A DNA stretch of 64,000 nucleotides from UBA4802 sp964509195 (lineage in GTDB: Bacteria; Spirochaetota; UBA4802; UB4802). The notes under the pieces were generated by a model. That model was not told the origin of the DNA and searched no databases. It saw nothing but the letters and a program-made list of their open reading frames with translations. The DNA is taken from the NCBI GenBank assembly GCA_964509195.1, contig CAZDWJ010000009.1:53508-117507 (forward strand), written 5' to 3'. A program made the translations under genes and the position numbers. This document shows, one piece after another, positions 25,710 to 34,291 of the stretch. Each line of letters opens with the position of its first letter. Within the stretch, counting starts at the first letter, position 1.

Positions 25710-26864
25710 TTAAGCCTCCACACCTTTTAATAGTGCGCGTGCAAACGCTTTGCGTGCCTGTTGCATAGACTCATCTTCTTCCTGCAAAAGCCTGGTCCAG
25801 CACGAAAGTACAAATGGAAAAATTTGAACAAGCACTGGTTGTAACGCAGTAAAGCATTCATTGCCTGCCTGATTAATAAAATTTTGGAATGCGCTTTTAT
25901 CCAGCGTATGGGCAAAGCGATTAAGTATAGAATCAAACAGCGGCTTATTAGCAGCATGCACAACAATTATAAATTTAAGAAGTTCATTAATAAAATGTGC
26001 TATCTCTTCAACGGGAATATCGTAATTATCCTGTGTATTGTAATTTTTTAATAATGTATATACAGTCTGAATGTTGTGAATTTTATTCACAATAATAAAA
26101 TTAATTAGCCTATGCAGTGCGTCAGGATGTTCCTGTAAGCTTTCAAATACTGCGTTTGTAATTTTATTTTTAAGCGATAGTATGCTGTTAAAAATCTGTT
26201 GCCTGGTTTCATCTTCCAGGTTTGATAATACAGTGCCAACCATGCGTTTTACAGAATGTTCAAATGGTGTTGAAGCAGACTCCTTTATAAGCTCATCGCC
26301 AGTATCAAACTTGCGAACAAACTCACAGAGGTTATTGACTGTACAACCTAATGATTGTGCATCAATATCATGTAGTAAAGAAGTAACAACATCAGCTAAA
26401 AGATCAGGTGCCTGATTATTCAGAGGCTGTAATGTTACATTAGCACATCGAATCATGCAATTTGCCACAGATGGAATGCAGGCTAGCAGCGTTACAACTT
26501 TAGCTGGATGCATCCAGATGTCATTAGCTACCTTCCCTAATGCTGCCGGTGCATGTGTGCTTACCACATCAGTATATTTTTTTATCACAGCCATATCACT
26601 GGCAACAATTGAGTGCAGGATGCTATCGCCAACACCTTCCCACCATTGTTTATCATTAAGCAATGCTTCAAGGGAACGATCTGTCGAACGTATTTTTGTG
26701 AGTGGTGCAACACATAGTAATATAAGTTTTGCGGCAATTTTCCTTAGTATGCTTCCTTCAGCCCACTGAGAAAAAAAATCTCTTACGAATTGCTGAAGAA
26801 TAGTTTTACCTTCTCTTGTAAAAAGAATCTGTGTATATATGGAAAATGGTTTTTGATTATTCAT
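25710..26864 (-). CDS. Unknown helical protein, first gene of the dehydratase/reductase operon
   Basis: A 384-residue protein with no signal peptide or clear membrane span. It is almost wholly helical, with repeated amphipathic segments ('KIAAKLILLCVAPLTKI', 'KVVTLLACIPSVANCMIRCA', 'LHRLINFIIVNKIHNIQTVY', 'PVLVQIFPFVLSCWTRLLQE'), possibly a HEAT-like or membrane-associated solenoid. I do not recognise the family. ATG 26864 is chosen because ggagg sits 8 bases upstream; the in-frame TTG before it overlaps that site. Tight coupling to the HgdB-like gene suggests a scaffold, electron-transfer or membrane-attachment role, which is inference only. Confidence 0.6.
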   Translation of the reverse strand: MNNQKPFSIYTQILFTREGKTILQQFVRDFFSQWAEGSILRKIAAKLILLCVAPLTKIRSTDRSLEALLNDKQWWEGVGDSILHSIVASDMAVIKKYTDVVSTHAPAALGKVANDIWMHPAKVVTLLACIPSVANCMIRCANVTLQPLNNQAPDLLADVVTSLLHDIDAQSLGCTVNNLCEFVRKFDTGDELIKESASTPFEHSVKRMVGTVLSNLEDETRQQIFNSILSLKNKITNAVFESLQEHPDALHRLINFIIVNKIHNIQTVYTLLKNYNTQDNYDIPVEEIAHFINELLKFIIVVHAANKPLFDSILNRFAHTLDKSAFQNFINQAGNECFTALQPVLVQIFPFVLSCWTRLLQEEDESMQQARKAFARALLKGVEA

Positions 26865-26910
26865 TAATTGAACCTCCAATTATTATCAAAAAACCAATAC
26901 TTAGTAACTA

Positions 26911-27510
26911 TCACACAGCCATATCATAATTTTTGTTCTTCTTTCTTTTACCGTTAACCCCCTTTTGTTTACGGATGAGATCAACAATCGTATCAACAGT
27001 ATTCTTATATGAAAAATGATCAGGAGTTATTACTGAATGGAATACAGAACCCAAAAAAATGACAAAAAGTAGCTCTGAGAAATTATATGGAATATCAAAA
27101 ATCTTAACCATTGCATTTTTATAGTAATCAGCAAATGCTTTGAACACTGGCTGATTGTCTTTTTTATCAGTATTTCGCCACAGGTCAAAAGCCAAAAGCA
27201 TCACATGTTTGTAGTACTCCTCATTTTCCTTCCAAAATAGAGATGCTATGTCAATACGCTTATCCAGCTTATCGATATTACGCACCCTGCTTAATGCATC
27301 ACCTACGTTGGTACGCATAACCCAGTCAAAAAGCTCTTTTACAATAGCCTGCTTGTTTGGGAAATAGTGATACAACGTACCCGTTGACACCTTCAGAAAC
27401 TGAGCAATCTTTCTCATCGTTATTTTGTCATAGCCATACCGTGCAAGCACAAAGAAACAGCGTGCTAACAGCTCATCACGGTATCCATCGTGATCTACCA
27501 CTTTTGGCAT
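26911..27510 (-). CDS. TetR/AcrR-family transcriptional regulator
   Basis: The helix-turn-helix spans residues 12-58 ('ARCFFVLARYGYDKITMRKIAQFLKVSTGTLYHYFPNKQAIV'), followed by an all-helical ligand domain of 199 residues in total and a basic tail 'GKRKKNKN'. It sits between the GMC oxidoreductase and the dehydratase operon on the same strand, with 27 bp to the former and 46 bp to the latter. It may control either, or be read through as part of one long transcript. Confidence 0.87.
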   Translation of the reverse strand: MPKVVDHDGYRDELLARCFFVLARYGYDKITMRKIAQFLKVSTGTLYHYFPNKQAIVKELFDWVMRTNVGDALSRVRNIDKLDKRIDIASLFWKENEEYYKHVMLLAFDLWRNTDKKDNQPVFKAFADYYKNAMVKIFDIPYNFSELLFVIFLGSVFHSVITPDHFSYKNTVDTIVDLIRKQKGVNGKRKKNKNYDMAV

Positions 27511-27537
27511 TCTAACCCCATATCTATTAATAAGTTT

Positions 27538-28821
27538 TTATTTTGATCTAGTCAGATATTTTGCCAGCCGCTTGCCTAAACTATACAGCGTGAGTGCAGG
27601 CGGCAACCCCCAGGCTTCAGGAATAACTGAGCAATCGCATACATACAGGTGTTCTTTTTCTGTTTGTAGATTTTTATCAAGAAGATGGCCAATCTTTACC
27701 GTACCACCGGGATGTGCGGCAATATACCAGGACTTAAAAATGTTTTTAGCGCCAGCATTTTTCAAAATATTCTTTGCACGCTCATAGCCATGCAAAAGCT
27801 TCTTTTTGTCATCAAATGCCAGCCTCTTTCGCACACCTTCTTTATCAGTAAGATGTCCACCCAATGAATCCTTTTCCTTTATCATTATCTGCAGTGTACG
27901 GCTGTGGGCAAACAATCGGTCAACACGCAAGACTTCCGCTGCAAAAGCCTGATATAAAAGTTGTGGCACTGTCATATCAGTCATTACATAGCCATCCTCA
28001 ACAAACTGATGACCACATGCCATTGGGAATTCCCTGCCACCTTTGATGTCCTTAACTGTCCCCATCACACAAATCAGTGGATCAAAGAAATAGTCAAAAC
28101 CTGCACCTTTAATGCCGCTGTTGCGCAAAACAATTGGTGAGCCAATGCCACCAGCTGCAATAATAATATCATTGCCAAATATTTTTTCTTTTTTGTGGCC
28201 TTTTGTGTATTCCACGCCAACAGCACGTTTCCCTTCAAATAGCACACGTTCAACTTTAGCGTTAACGATTAATGAAGCCCCTAACCTAACCGCTTCTTCA
28301 GCCCACATCCGTGCATTGAATTTTGCACTATACGGACATCCTAGATTGCATTTATCACAATCAGGTCTGCATTTGTCCTGATATACAAACTTGGGCAGCT
28401 TCTCCCACGGATAGCCTAACTCACGGGCACTCTGCATAATGCGCTTTGCCATTGGTCCAATAAGCTCATCTTTCAAAGGAGCTATAGGCAATTCTTTTTT
28501 ACATTCAGCTATCTCCTTTGTAATGTCAATGCCGTATTTTTTTAGCATTGCAACCGGCGGATCAAATGCAGTAGCATAATAAAATACTGAACTGCCACCC
28601 ATCGTTATACCGCGGACCATGGCTAGACCGCTGTAGGTAAATAGTGTGCCCTTTCCGGGCATAAACATTGATGCGGCCTGCAGGTAAGTACCTTTTATAA
28701 TGGGGTCAGAGCCTCTTTCAAGCATCAGCACTTTTTTCTTTTTTTTCGATAGTTCCCGAGCTACAGTTGCCCCGCCTGGGCCAGTGCCAACTATGATTGC
28801 ATCATACTCGTGTGTTTTCAT
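27538..28821 (-). CDS. GMC-type FAD-dependent oxidoreductase with a four-Cys insert
   Basis: The dinucleotide-binding fold 'AIIVGTGPGGATVARELSKK' is at residues 9-28. 'RGITMGGSSVFYYATA' near 69 is the GMC FAD-binding signature. 'NDIIIAAGGIGSPIVLRNSG' near 215 is the second GMC signature. The C-terminal end 'WYIAAHPGGTVKIG' with 'CDCSVIPEAWGLPPALT' gives the catalytic His region. Between the FAD signatures, 'CRPDCDKCNLGCPYSAKFN' (about 168-186) has the spacing C-x3-C-x2-C-x3-C, seen in GMC proteins that may hold an Fe-S cluster. It would oxidise an alcohol. The ribosome-binding site is ggaggt. It is probably co-transcribed with the TetR gene. Confidence 0.85.
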   Translation of the reverse strand: MKTHEYDAIIVGTGPGGATVARELSKKKKKVLMLERGSDPIIKGTYLQAASMFMPGKGTLFTYSGLAMVRGITMGGSSVFYYATAFDPPVAMLKKYGIDITKEIAECKKELPIAPLKDELIGPMAKRIMQSARELGYPWEKLPKFVYQDKCRPDCDKCNLGCPYSAKFNARMWAEEAVRLGASLIVNAKVERVLFEGKRAVGVEYTKGHKKEKIFGNDIIIAAGGIGSPIVLRNSGIKGAGFDYFFDPLICVMGTVKDIKGGREFPMACGHQFVEDGYVMTDMTVPQLLYQAFAAEVLRVDRLFAHSRTLQIMIKEKDSLGGHLTDKEGVRKRLAFDDKKKLLHGYERAKNILKNAGAKNIFKSWYIAAHPGGTVKIGHLLDKNLQTEKEHLYVCDCSVIPEAWGLPPALTLYSLGKRLAKYLTRSK

Positions 28822-29000
28822 AGTGAAGCAAACCTCCAGTAAGCGATTTATTTATATCGAACATCCGTTATAAATAATAATTTGTCAAGAATTTTTTTAT
28901 TATAATTTCATCCCTGCCTGATTGTTTGGTTTTCCAATATTTCGTGATTTTCTTATCTTAAAAATAATATCACTCTATGTGGTTTTCTGATTCTACAAAT

Positions 29001-30545
29001 TTATTCTTTGATATTCGATAAGCTTTTCAATTTTTGAACCATATTGGCTAGTTCAACAGAAAAATCTGAAAGCTTCTGTGCACTTGCAGCAATATCCTGT
29101 ATAGTATCGTTAAATATATTGATACTTTTAGCTATTTCATCTAACGCTTGCTTTTGTTCATTGCTAGCACCCAGAATATTCTTTGATTCATTGAGCAAAT
29201 CTCCTAAAGAGTTACGGGCCTGCATGTTGAGTTGCAGGTCTTTACTTGCCAGGTTGACAACTTCATCAATGCTTCCCGACAGTTTTTCAATATTTTGAAT
29301 CATGGAATTGAGGATATTAATAAATCCATCCAGGCGCCTTGATGCTTGAGTAATCCCACTATTACTTTTACTGAAAATGTCATTAATGATTTTCAAGTTA
29401 GTCTGTGTATTATCAGCCAGTTTGCCAATTTCTTCAGCAACAACTGCAAATCCCCTACCATATTCACCTGCACGGGCAGCCTCTATAGCAGCATTCAATG
29501 ACAATAAATTAATTTTATCAGAAATGTCTTCGATTATTTCAACGGTATTTTTCATACCCCGAAATTGCGACAGGGCATTATGTACATCTACCAGAGTGGA
29601 TTGTATTTCTGTTCTGGATTTATCGACCATTTCATTGAGAATATTACGTAATTCTATAGCCTCCTTAATTTTTTCACCTACATTAACAACTATCTGGTAT
29701 AGTGATTCCATATCATCTGTCACATTATCACCCATTTGAGCCTGACGCTGTGCCATAGTAAATACACCTTCACCACTTGCAGCGACTTCTTCCACAGAGG
29801 ATGTTACTTCCTCAAGAGTTGATGCCTGTGACTGGGTTGTTTGTGAAAAGTTATCAGTCATTCCAACCAGCTTAGATGTTGCAACAGCAAGATCCTGTGC
29901 AACACCATAAGTTTGTTGAAATAAATCTTCAATTTTCATTTTGCTTTCATGTGCTTCATTCACTGATTGGAGTATCTTTGCATGAGACCTCATATTCATT
30001 GTTATAAATGCAACACAAATACCCCCAAACGCAATCATTGCAATAATTCCATCCTGCATTAAGTCAAGGAATTGTTTTTGATTTAATACACCTGTTTTGT
30101 GGAAATATAGTGAATACACAACATGTGTAAAAACATTAAATAGTGTGAACACCATAACTGAAGTTCTATTACTGACTAGTGTAGCCGTTGCAATCAGAGG
30201 AAACACATAAAAAATAGAATCAGTCACAGTTACTGTATCATCAACTCCCATTATAATCCATATTATATACCACAAAACAATATTCAGCGGAAAGAGCATA
30301 AAGTAGCCGGCTGCAATAACTTTTCCTTTAAAATTCAGATATAAAGCTAGCAACAACGCAATTTCACACAAAATGACACCTAGATGTGTGGGATGATATG
30401 CATGATAGAGAATAAACATGGAAACACCAAGTACTATAAGCCCTAAAGCCAGTATGAAATAAAGGATAAACAAAGCCTCAGCCTGCTGCCTGGTTAAATA
30501 ATCTTTGTCATCATAAACGGTGATAAGTTTTTTTAATAAAGGCAT
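29001..30545 (-). CDS. Methyl-accepting chemotaxis protein with bare multi-helix membrane anchor
   Basis: The same architecture as the receptor at 12425-13966: six or so membrane helices in residues 22-190, no periplasmic domain, no HAMP, then a signalling coil. The tip reads 'KINLLSLNAAIEAARAGEYG' followed by 'GRGFAVVAEEIGKLADNT'. The loop after helix 4, 'MGVDDTVTVTDS', is the largest extracytoplasmic stretch. The two receptors are clearly homologous but diverged. The start is ATG 30545 with an agggtg-type site. A TTGACT-like -35 box lies about 110 bp upstream. Confidence 0.92.
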   Translation of the reverse strand: MPLLKKLITVYDDKDYLTRQQAEALFILYFILALGLIVLGVSMFILYHAYHPTHLGVILCEIALLLALYLNFKGKVIAAGYFMLFPLNIVLWYIIWIIMGVDDTVTVTDSIFYVFPLIATATLVSNRTSVMVFTLFNVFTHVVYSLYFHKTGVLNQKQFLDLMQDGIIAMIAFGGICVAFITMNMRSHAKILQSVNEAHESKMKIEDLFQQTYGVAQDLAVATSKLVGMTDNFSQTTQSQASTLEEVTSSVEEVAASGEGVFTMAQRQAQMGDNVTDDMESLYQIVVNVGEKIKEAIELRNILNEMVDKSRTEIQSTLVDVHNALSQFRGMKNTVEIIEDISDKINLLSLNAAIEAARAGEYGRGFAVVAEEIGKLADNTQTNLKIINDIFSKSNSGITQASRRLDGFINILNSMIQNIEKLSGSIDEVVNLASKDLQLNMQARNSLGDLLNESKNILGASNEQKQALDEIAKSINIFNDTIQDIAASAQKLSDFSVELANMVQKLKSLSNIKE

Positions 30546-31178
30546 ATCACTGCACCCTAAAAATAATATTAATTAATAGCATGATAAAAATATAATGTAA
30601 TGAACATGTATTTTAATATACAAGAAAATATTAAATTATTTTAATAGTCAACCATAAATTGTTGTTATATTATATTTCATAGAATATTTTTGGTAGTGCT
30701 ACATCAGCAGGCAGTATGTCCAAGTTCAATGATAATGATCTCTTATTCAAATTTTATTCACAAAAGAATGAGCCAATTAATTTTATTAATAATGATACCA
30801 CCTCATATAGAAAATAAATTTAACAAATGTTAAATTTTCAATAATAGGATTTGCACTTGCCCTGTTAAGTAGCAAATCAATATCATTATCACTCACTTGG
30901 TTGCTGGATAAGCAAGGGAACGCCATGGTATAATAAAACATTTTTAAATGGATTACAAATGAAATCAGCAGTTCTGGGGATAAGCTTTAGCTATTACAAT
31001 CTATATGAAAATCAAAATAAAAATTGTTTGCAAAAGCTTTATCCTATATGTGATATATCTCAATAAAAGTATTATCCGGTTTTTTGCATTTGACACTCTA
31101 TCAACATCTGTTTTCACTTTTTTAAGGGAATTCATGAATTCATCTTTCGCAATTCATAGTATAAATAGGAGGAATACC
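30546..31178. other. Long intergenic region with an operator-like palindrome and a possible gene-start remnant
   Basis: This AT-rich region separates the chemoreceptor from the nitroreductase. It holds the palindrome at 30816-30837. A 34-codon frame from 30959 opens 'MKSAVLGISFSYYN', which resembles the first residues of NodU/CmcH-type carbamoyltransferases but stops soon after. It may be a remnant. The in-frame upstream extension of the nitroreductase frame (31005-31178) is not thought to be coding. Confidence 0.4.
30816..30837. promoter_or_regulatory. Operator-like perfect inverted repeat
   Basis: AAATTTAACA and TGTTAAATTT are perfect 10-bp arms separated by AA. The size and 2-bp centre suit a dimeric regulator site. 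There is no T-run beyond one end and no adjacent stop codon, so a terminator is less likely. No dedicated regulator is adjacent. Confidence 0.4.
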
Positions 31179-32054
31179 TTGATTGGCCCTATAATTGATA
31201 ATAGTAAATGTACACTCTGCATTAAATGCGTAGAAGTATGCCCAAAGGAGATACTATCAGTACAAAACAACGAGATTGTGATTGTAAATGATGGTTGCAT
31301 TTTGTGTTCACATTGCTACTGCGTATGTAAATTTAATGCAATTCATTTTAATGAGTTAAAACAACCTTCTTTTTCATTTGGGCATACAGCTTTGATTAAA
31401 GATGAAATAAAACCATTTGAGATAATAAGTTTTCTCCACTCAAGAAGGAGTACACGAAAATTCAGAACAGATTCTGTGGATGACAAAATAATACATGATT
31501 TAATTGAAGCGGCAGTTCTTGCACCATCTGCAAGCAATTGCCAGCGATGGCAATTTGTTGTTATAAATGGTAGAGAAAAAGTTTTGATGCTTGCTGAAGA
31601 TATACAACAATTTTTTATCAAGCTGAATACTATCGCCGGCAATCTCTTTTTGAGATATGCATCAATATTTTTCGCAGGTAAAAAAATACTTACATACTAT
31701 AAAAATAATTATAAATCGGTTACATTGGGCCTGGAAAGGGCAAAGGATGGCAAGGATCTTCTGTTTCATGGTGCACCCTGTGTAATTATCATTCATAGCG
31801 ATATGGAAGGAAGTATGCCTATTGAGGATGGGCAATATGCTGCCTATAACATAGCGCTTGTAGCACACGCAATGGGATTGGGAAGCTGTTTTATTGGGTA
31901 TGCTTCTGCAACGCTTAACAGTACACATTATATTAAACAAAAATTAAACATACCAAAACATAACAGGGTTCATGCTGTCTTAGCATTAGGTTATCCAAAC
32001 GTCGAATTTGTGAAAAATGCAATGCGCAAGGATTATGATTTGAAGATTGTCTAA
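31179..32054 (+). CDS. Ferredoxin-nitroreductase fusion protein
   Basis: Residues 8-50 carry two 4Fe-4S motifs, 'CTLCIKCVEVCPKE' and 'CILCSHCYCVCKFN'. Residues 75-290 are an FMN nitroreductase domain with 'SRRSTRKFRTDSVDDKIIHD' (FMN phosphate site) and 'AAVLAPSASNCQRWQFVV'. Such fusions reduce a substrate with electrons from ferredoxin in anaerobes. The start is set at TTG 31179 because aggagg lies 6 bases upstream; the longer frame from 31005 has no ribosome-binding site and a poor N-terminus. A hairpin follows the stop. Confidence 0.87.
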   Translation: MIGPIIDNSKCTLCIKCVEVCPKEILSVQNNEIVIVNDGCILCSHCYCVCKFNAIHFNELKQPSFSFGHTALIKDEIKPFEIISFLHSRRSTRKFRTDSVDDKIIHDLIEAAVLAPSASNCQRWQFVVINGREKVLMLAEDIQQFFIKLNTIAGNLFLRYASIFFAGKKILTYYKNNYKSVTLGLERAKDGKDLLFHGAPCVIIIHSDMEGSMPIEDGQYAAYNIALVAHAMGLGSCFIGYASATLNSTHYIKQKLNIPKHNRVHAVLALGYPNVEFVKNAMRKDYDLKIV

Positions 32055-32083
32055 TAAAAAAGCCTGTGTTCGCCACAGGCTTC
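32055..32083 (-). terminator. Rho-independent terminator downstream of tRNA-Asn
   Basis: On the minus strand GCCTGTG-GCGAA-CACAGGC is followed by TTTTTTA. It lies right after the tRNA-Asn 3' end. On the plus strand the same hairpin may also end the nitroreductase transcript, though its T-run there is poor. Confidence 0.75.
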
Positions 32084-32086
32084 ATG

Positions 32087-32159
32087 CTCCCCCGGCAGGA
32101 CTCGAACCTGCGACCTGGTGGTTAACAGCCACTCGCTCTACCGGCTGAGCTACAGGGGA
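32087..32159 (-). tRNA. tRNA-Asn (GTT)
   Basis: On the minus strand the acceptor TCCCCTG pairs with CGGGGGA. The anticodon loop is ctGTTaa between gtgg and ccac, and the T-arm GGTTCGAGTCC is standard. Total 73 nt. The terminal CCA is not encoded. Confidence 0.93.
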
Positions 32160-32388
32160 ATATTGTTTACTAATTTACTATAGAAAAAATCAATTTTCAA
32201 AAAAATTTTTTCATTGTGACTAACATTACGGACTTGACCTTAAAATCAAAGGTCTTTACTTGTCAATAAAAAATTTAACCTGATTCTTTAATTTGCCAAC
32301 TTTTCTTTCTTCACGTATAATTTTATATTGCTTTTTACCTCAGTGTTGTATGATTTAGTGCCATTTAAATAGATTGAAGGAAAACCCA

Positions 32389-32682
32389 ATGTATACAACA
32401 TTTAAATATTTAGCAGTAGATACTCATTCTCAGCTATATGATTTAAAAAGAATTAAAAGAATCTTTATACACTATTATTTTGGTCATTTCATTGTTATTT
32501 TATTTTGCTCAGTATTTACTGTCCTTTCCGCCATTACTGGTGGCTGGTTATTGGGGATACTGTGGAATTCCAGGTCCTATAACAATAAAGAACTATGGAT
32601 ATCTTCTGGAGTAAGTGTATTGTTTTTTGTAATATGCTTTGTAATGACTAAAAACATATTCAGGGGTAAAAAGCTGCGCTGA
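32389..32682 (+). CDS. Small membrane protein of unknown function
   Basis: A 97-residue protein with two membrane helices (about residues 33-56 and 70-90: 'GHFIVILFCSVFTVLSAITG' and 'SGVSVLFFVICFVMTK') and basic ends. An aagga site precedes ATG 32389, favouring it over the in-frame TTG 15 bases earlier. No family was recognised. It is 52 bp upstream of an MFS transporter on the same strand and could be co-transcribed. Confidence 0.6.
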   Translation: MYTTFKYLAVDTHSQLYDLKRIKRIFIHYYFGHFIVILFCSVFTVLSAITGGWLLGILWNSRSYNNKELWISSGVSVLFFVICFVMTKNIFRGKKLR

Positions 32683-32734
32683 TAATAACAGCATAACGAT
32701 ACCAATTAACACTTCTACTACATCTGGAGACAAA

Positions 32735-34006
32735 ATGAAAACTCGAATCAACATTTCACTATTTTTTCTTGGATTAGGTGGACAGATAGCGTGGGCTATT
32801 GAAAATCAGTTCTTCAACACATTTCTGTATGATCGTATAATCCCTGACCCGCGCTATGTTTCAATTATGGTGTCGCTTTCCGCAATTACTGCTACGGTGA
32901 CCGCAATTGTAATGGGAGCGTTGTCCGACTCTCTGGGTAAGCGCAAACCATTTCTACTCTACGGATATATGGCATGGAGCGTTTCTATATGGATTATCCC
33001 TATGGCCGAATGGATAAGGCCTGTACTTCTTGCTGCGTGGGTGGTCATATTGTTAGATTCGCTTATGACATTTTTTGGCTCCACATCGTATGATGCGGTG
33101 TACAACGCTTACTTGACCGATGTCACCACTGATAGCAACCGTGGAAAAGCTCAGGGGTTACTATCGCTTGCAACCTGGCTTGCGCTTTTGCTTGTGTATG
33201 GCACTTCAGGTCCAATTGTTGAAAGGTGTGGCTATTTTGTGTTTTTTGGTATTGCGGGTGCACTGGTACTTATATCGGGCATAGCTGGTGGAATTGCCGC
33301 AATAGAACCGCAAAGGGCGATAGCTCCTGTTAAAGAGTCTTTGCGTAAACGAATCAAACAAAGCCTCAATACACAATCTTTGAGGCACAATAAAAATCTT
33401 CTGTATGTGCTGCTTGCCATTGGATTCTGGGGAATGGCATTCAATGTCTTTTTTCCATATTTACTTATCTATCTCAAACACTTTTTAAAGATAGATATTG
33501 CAACATCTTCAGTGTTGATTGCAGTATCAATTCTGATTGGAGGGATACTGGCATCAATCCCTGCAGGAATTTTTACCGATAGAATTGGTCGCAAACCCAT
33601 TGCGGTGTTTGCAGTAATCCTTATTTCTTTGTCATTAATTGCATTTTCGTTTGCACGGGCACCGATAACTATCGGGATTTTAGCCACCATGTGGATCATT
33701 GCACAAACAATATGGATGACAGCCACAGGTGCCTGGAGCAAAGATTTATTTCCTGAAGAACGCAGAGGCGAGTTTGCAGGTTATTTTACCTTATTCTACG
33801 TTGCATTTACAATGATCCCGGGCCCAATCATTGGTGCTGTAGTAGCCGACAGGTGGGGCATCAGAGAAATTATCGATGGTAAACCTGGTATTATCCCAAC
33901 ACCGGAAATCTTTCTGGTTTCAGCTATTTTGATTTTAATAACAATTATCCCCTTGCTATTTGCAAAAGAGTTACATAAAACTGAGGCTTTAAACGGTAAA
34001 TCATGA
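32735..34006 (+). CDS. Major facilitator superfamily transporter
   Basis: The protein has 12 predicted membrane helices in 423 residues. The loop 2-3 signature 'MGALSDSLGKRKPFLLYGY' (about residues 68-86) and the mirror motif 'IFTDRIGRKPIAVFAV' (about 288) are the G-x-x-x-D-x-x-G-R-R/K motifs of the family. The opening 'FLGLGGQIAWAIENQFFNTFLYD' resembles glycoside-pentoside-hexuronide and sucrose-type symporters, so a sugar-like substrate is a guess. The ATG is preceded by a ctggag site. Confidence 0.85.
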   Translation: MKTRINISLFFLGLGGQIAWAIENQFFNTFLYDRIIPDPRYVSIMVSLSAITATVTAIVMGALSDSLGKRKPFLLYGYMAWSVSIWIIPMAEWIRPVLLAAWVVILLDSLMTFFGSTSYDAVYNAYLTDVTTDSNRGKAQGLLSLATWLALLLVYGTSGPIVERCGYFVFFGIAGALVLISGIAGGIAAIEPQRAIAPVKESLRKRIKQSLNTQSLRHNKNLLYVLLAIGFWGMAFNVFFPYLLIYLKHFLKIDIATSSVLIAVSILIGGILASIPAGIFTDRIGRKPIAVFAVILISLSLIAFSFARAPITIGILATMWIIAQTIWMTATGAWSKDLFPEERRGEFAGYFTLFYVAFTMIPGPIIGAVVADRWGIREIIDGKPGIIPTPEIFLVSAILILITIIPLLFAKELHKTEALNGKS

Positions 34007-34130
34007 TACAAGAGCAATAATCTCAATAATTATGAAAATTTTTTCCCGTCATTCTCATAAATGAGATCGTACTCTGTCTGTCATTTTTAGATAAACATCA
34101 CTCCTTAACCTATACTACTGCTTCTATTGG

Positions 34131-34281
34131 AGTGTGGCTGTCTCAAAGGACGTTTCGATATTATTTCGCTTTGCTTGAATCGGTTATTTTGCCACAAATG
34201 ACGACACAATCGTATCCAGATGAGCGCATTGTATACTAAAACATTTTCATAACTTAAACGTCTTTTTAAGACCGCCACACT
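34131..34281. mobile_element. MITE-like element with imperfect terminal inverted repeats
   Basis: The ends are AGTGTGGCTGTCTCAAAGG... and its mirror. The right end, read inverted, is AGTGTGGCGGTCTTAAAAAG, and both run on to GACGTTT. The match covers about 25 bp with four or so differences. The 151-bp interior has no coding capacity. Ends of this GTGTGGC-GTCTTAAA type are found on insertion sequences, so this is read as a non-autonomous derivative. A target duplication is not clear. No source element is in the window. Confidence 0.6.
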
Positions 34282-34291
34282 GTATTACCGT

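Noticed and set aside
31005..31178. N-terminal membrane-like extension of the ferredoxin-nitroreductase
   Set aside because: The extension has no ribosome-binding site, while a good aggagg precedes TTG 31179, right before the ferredoxin motif.
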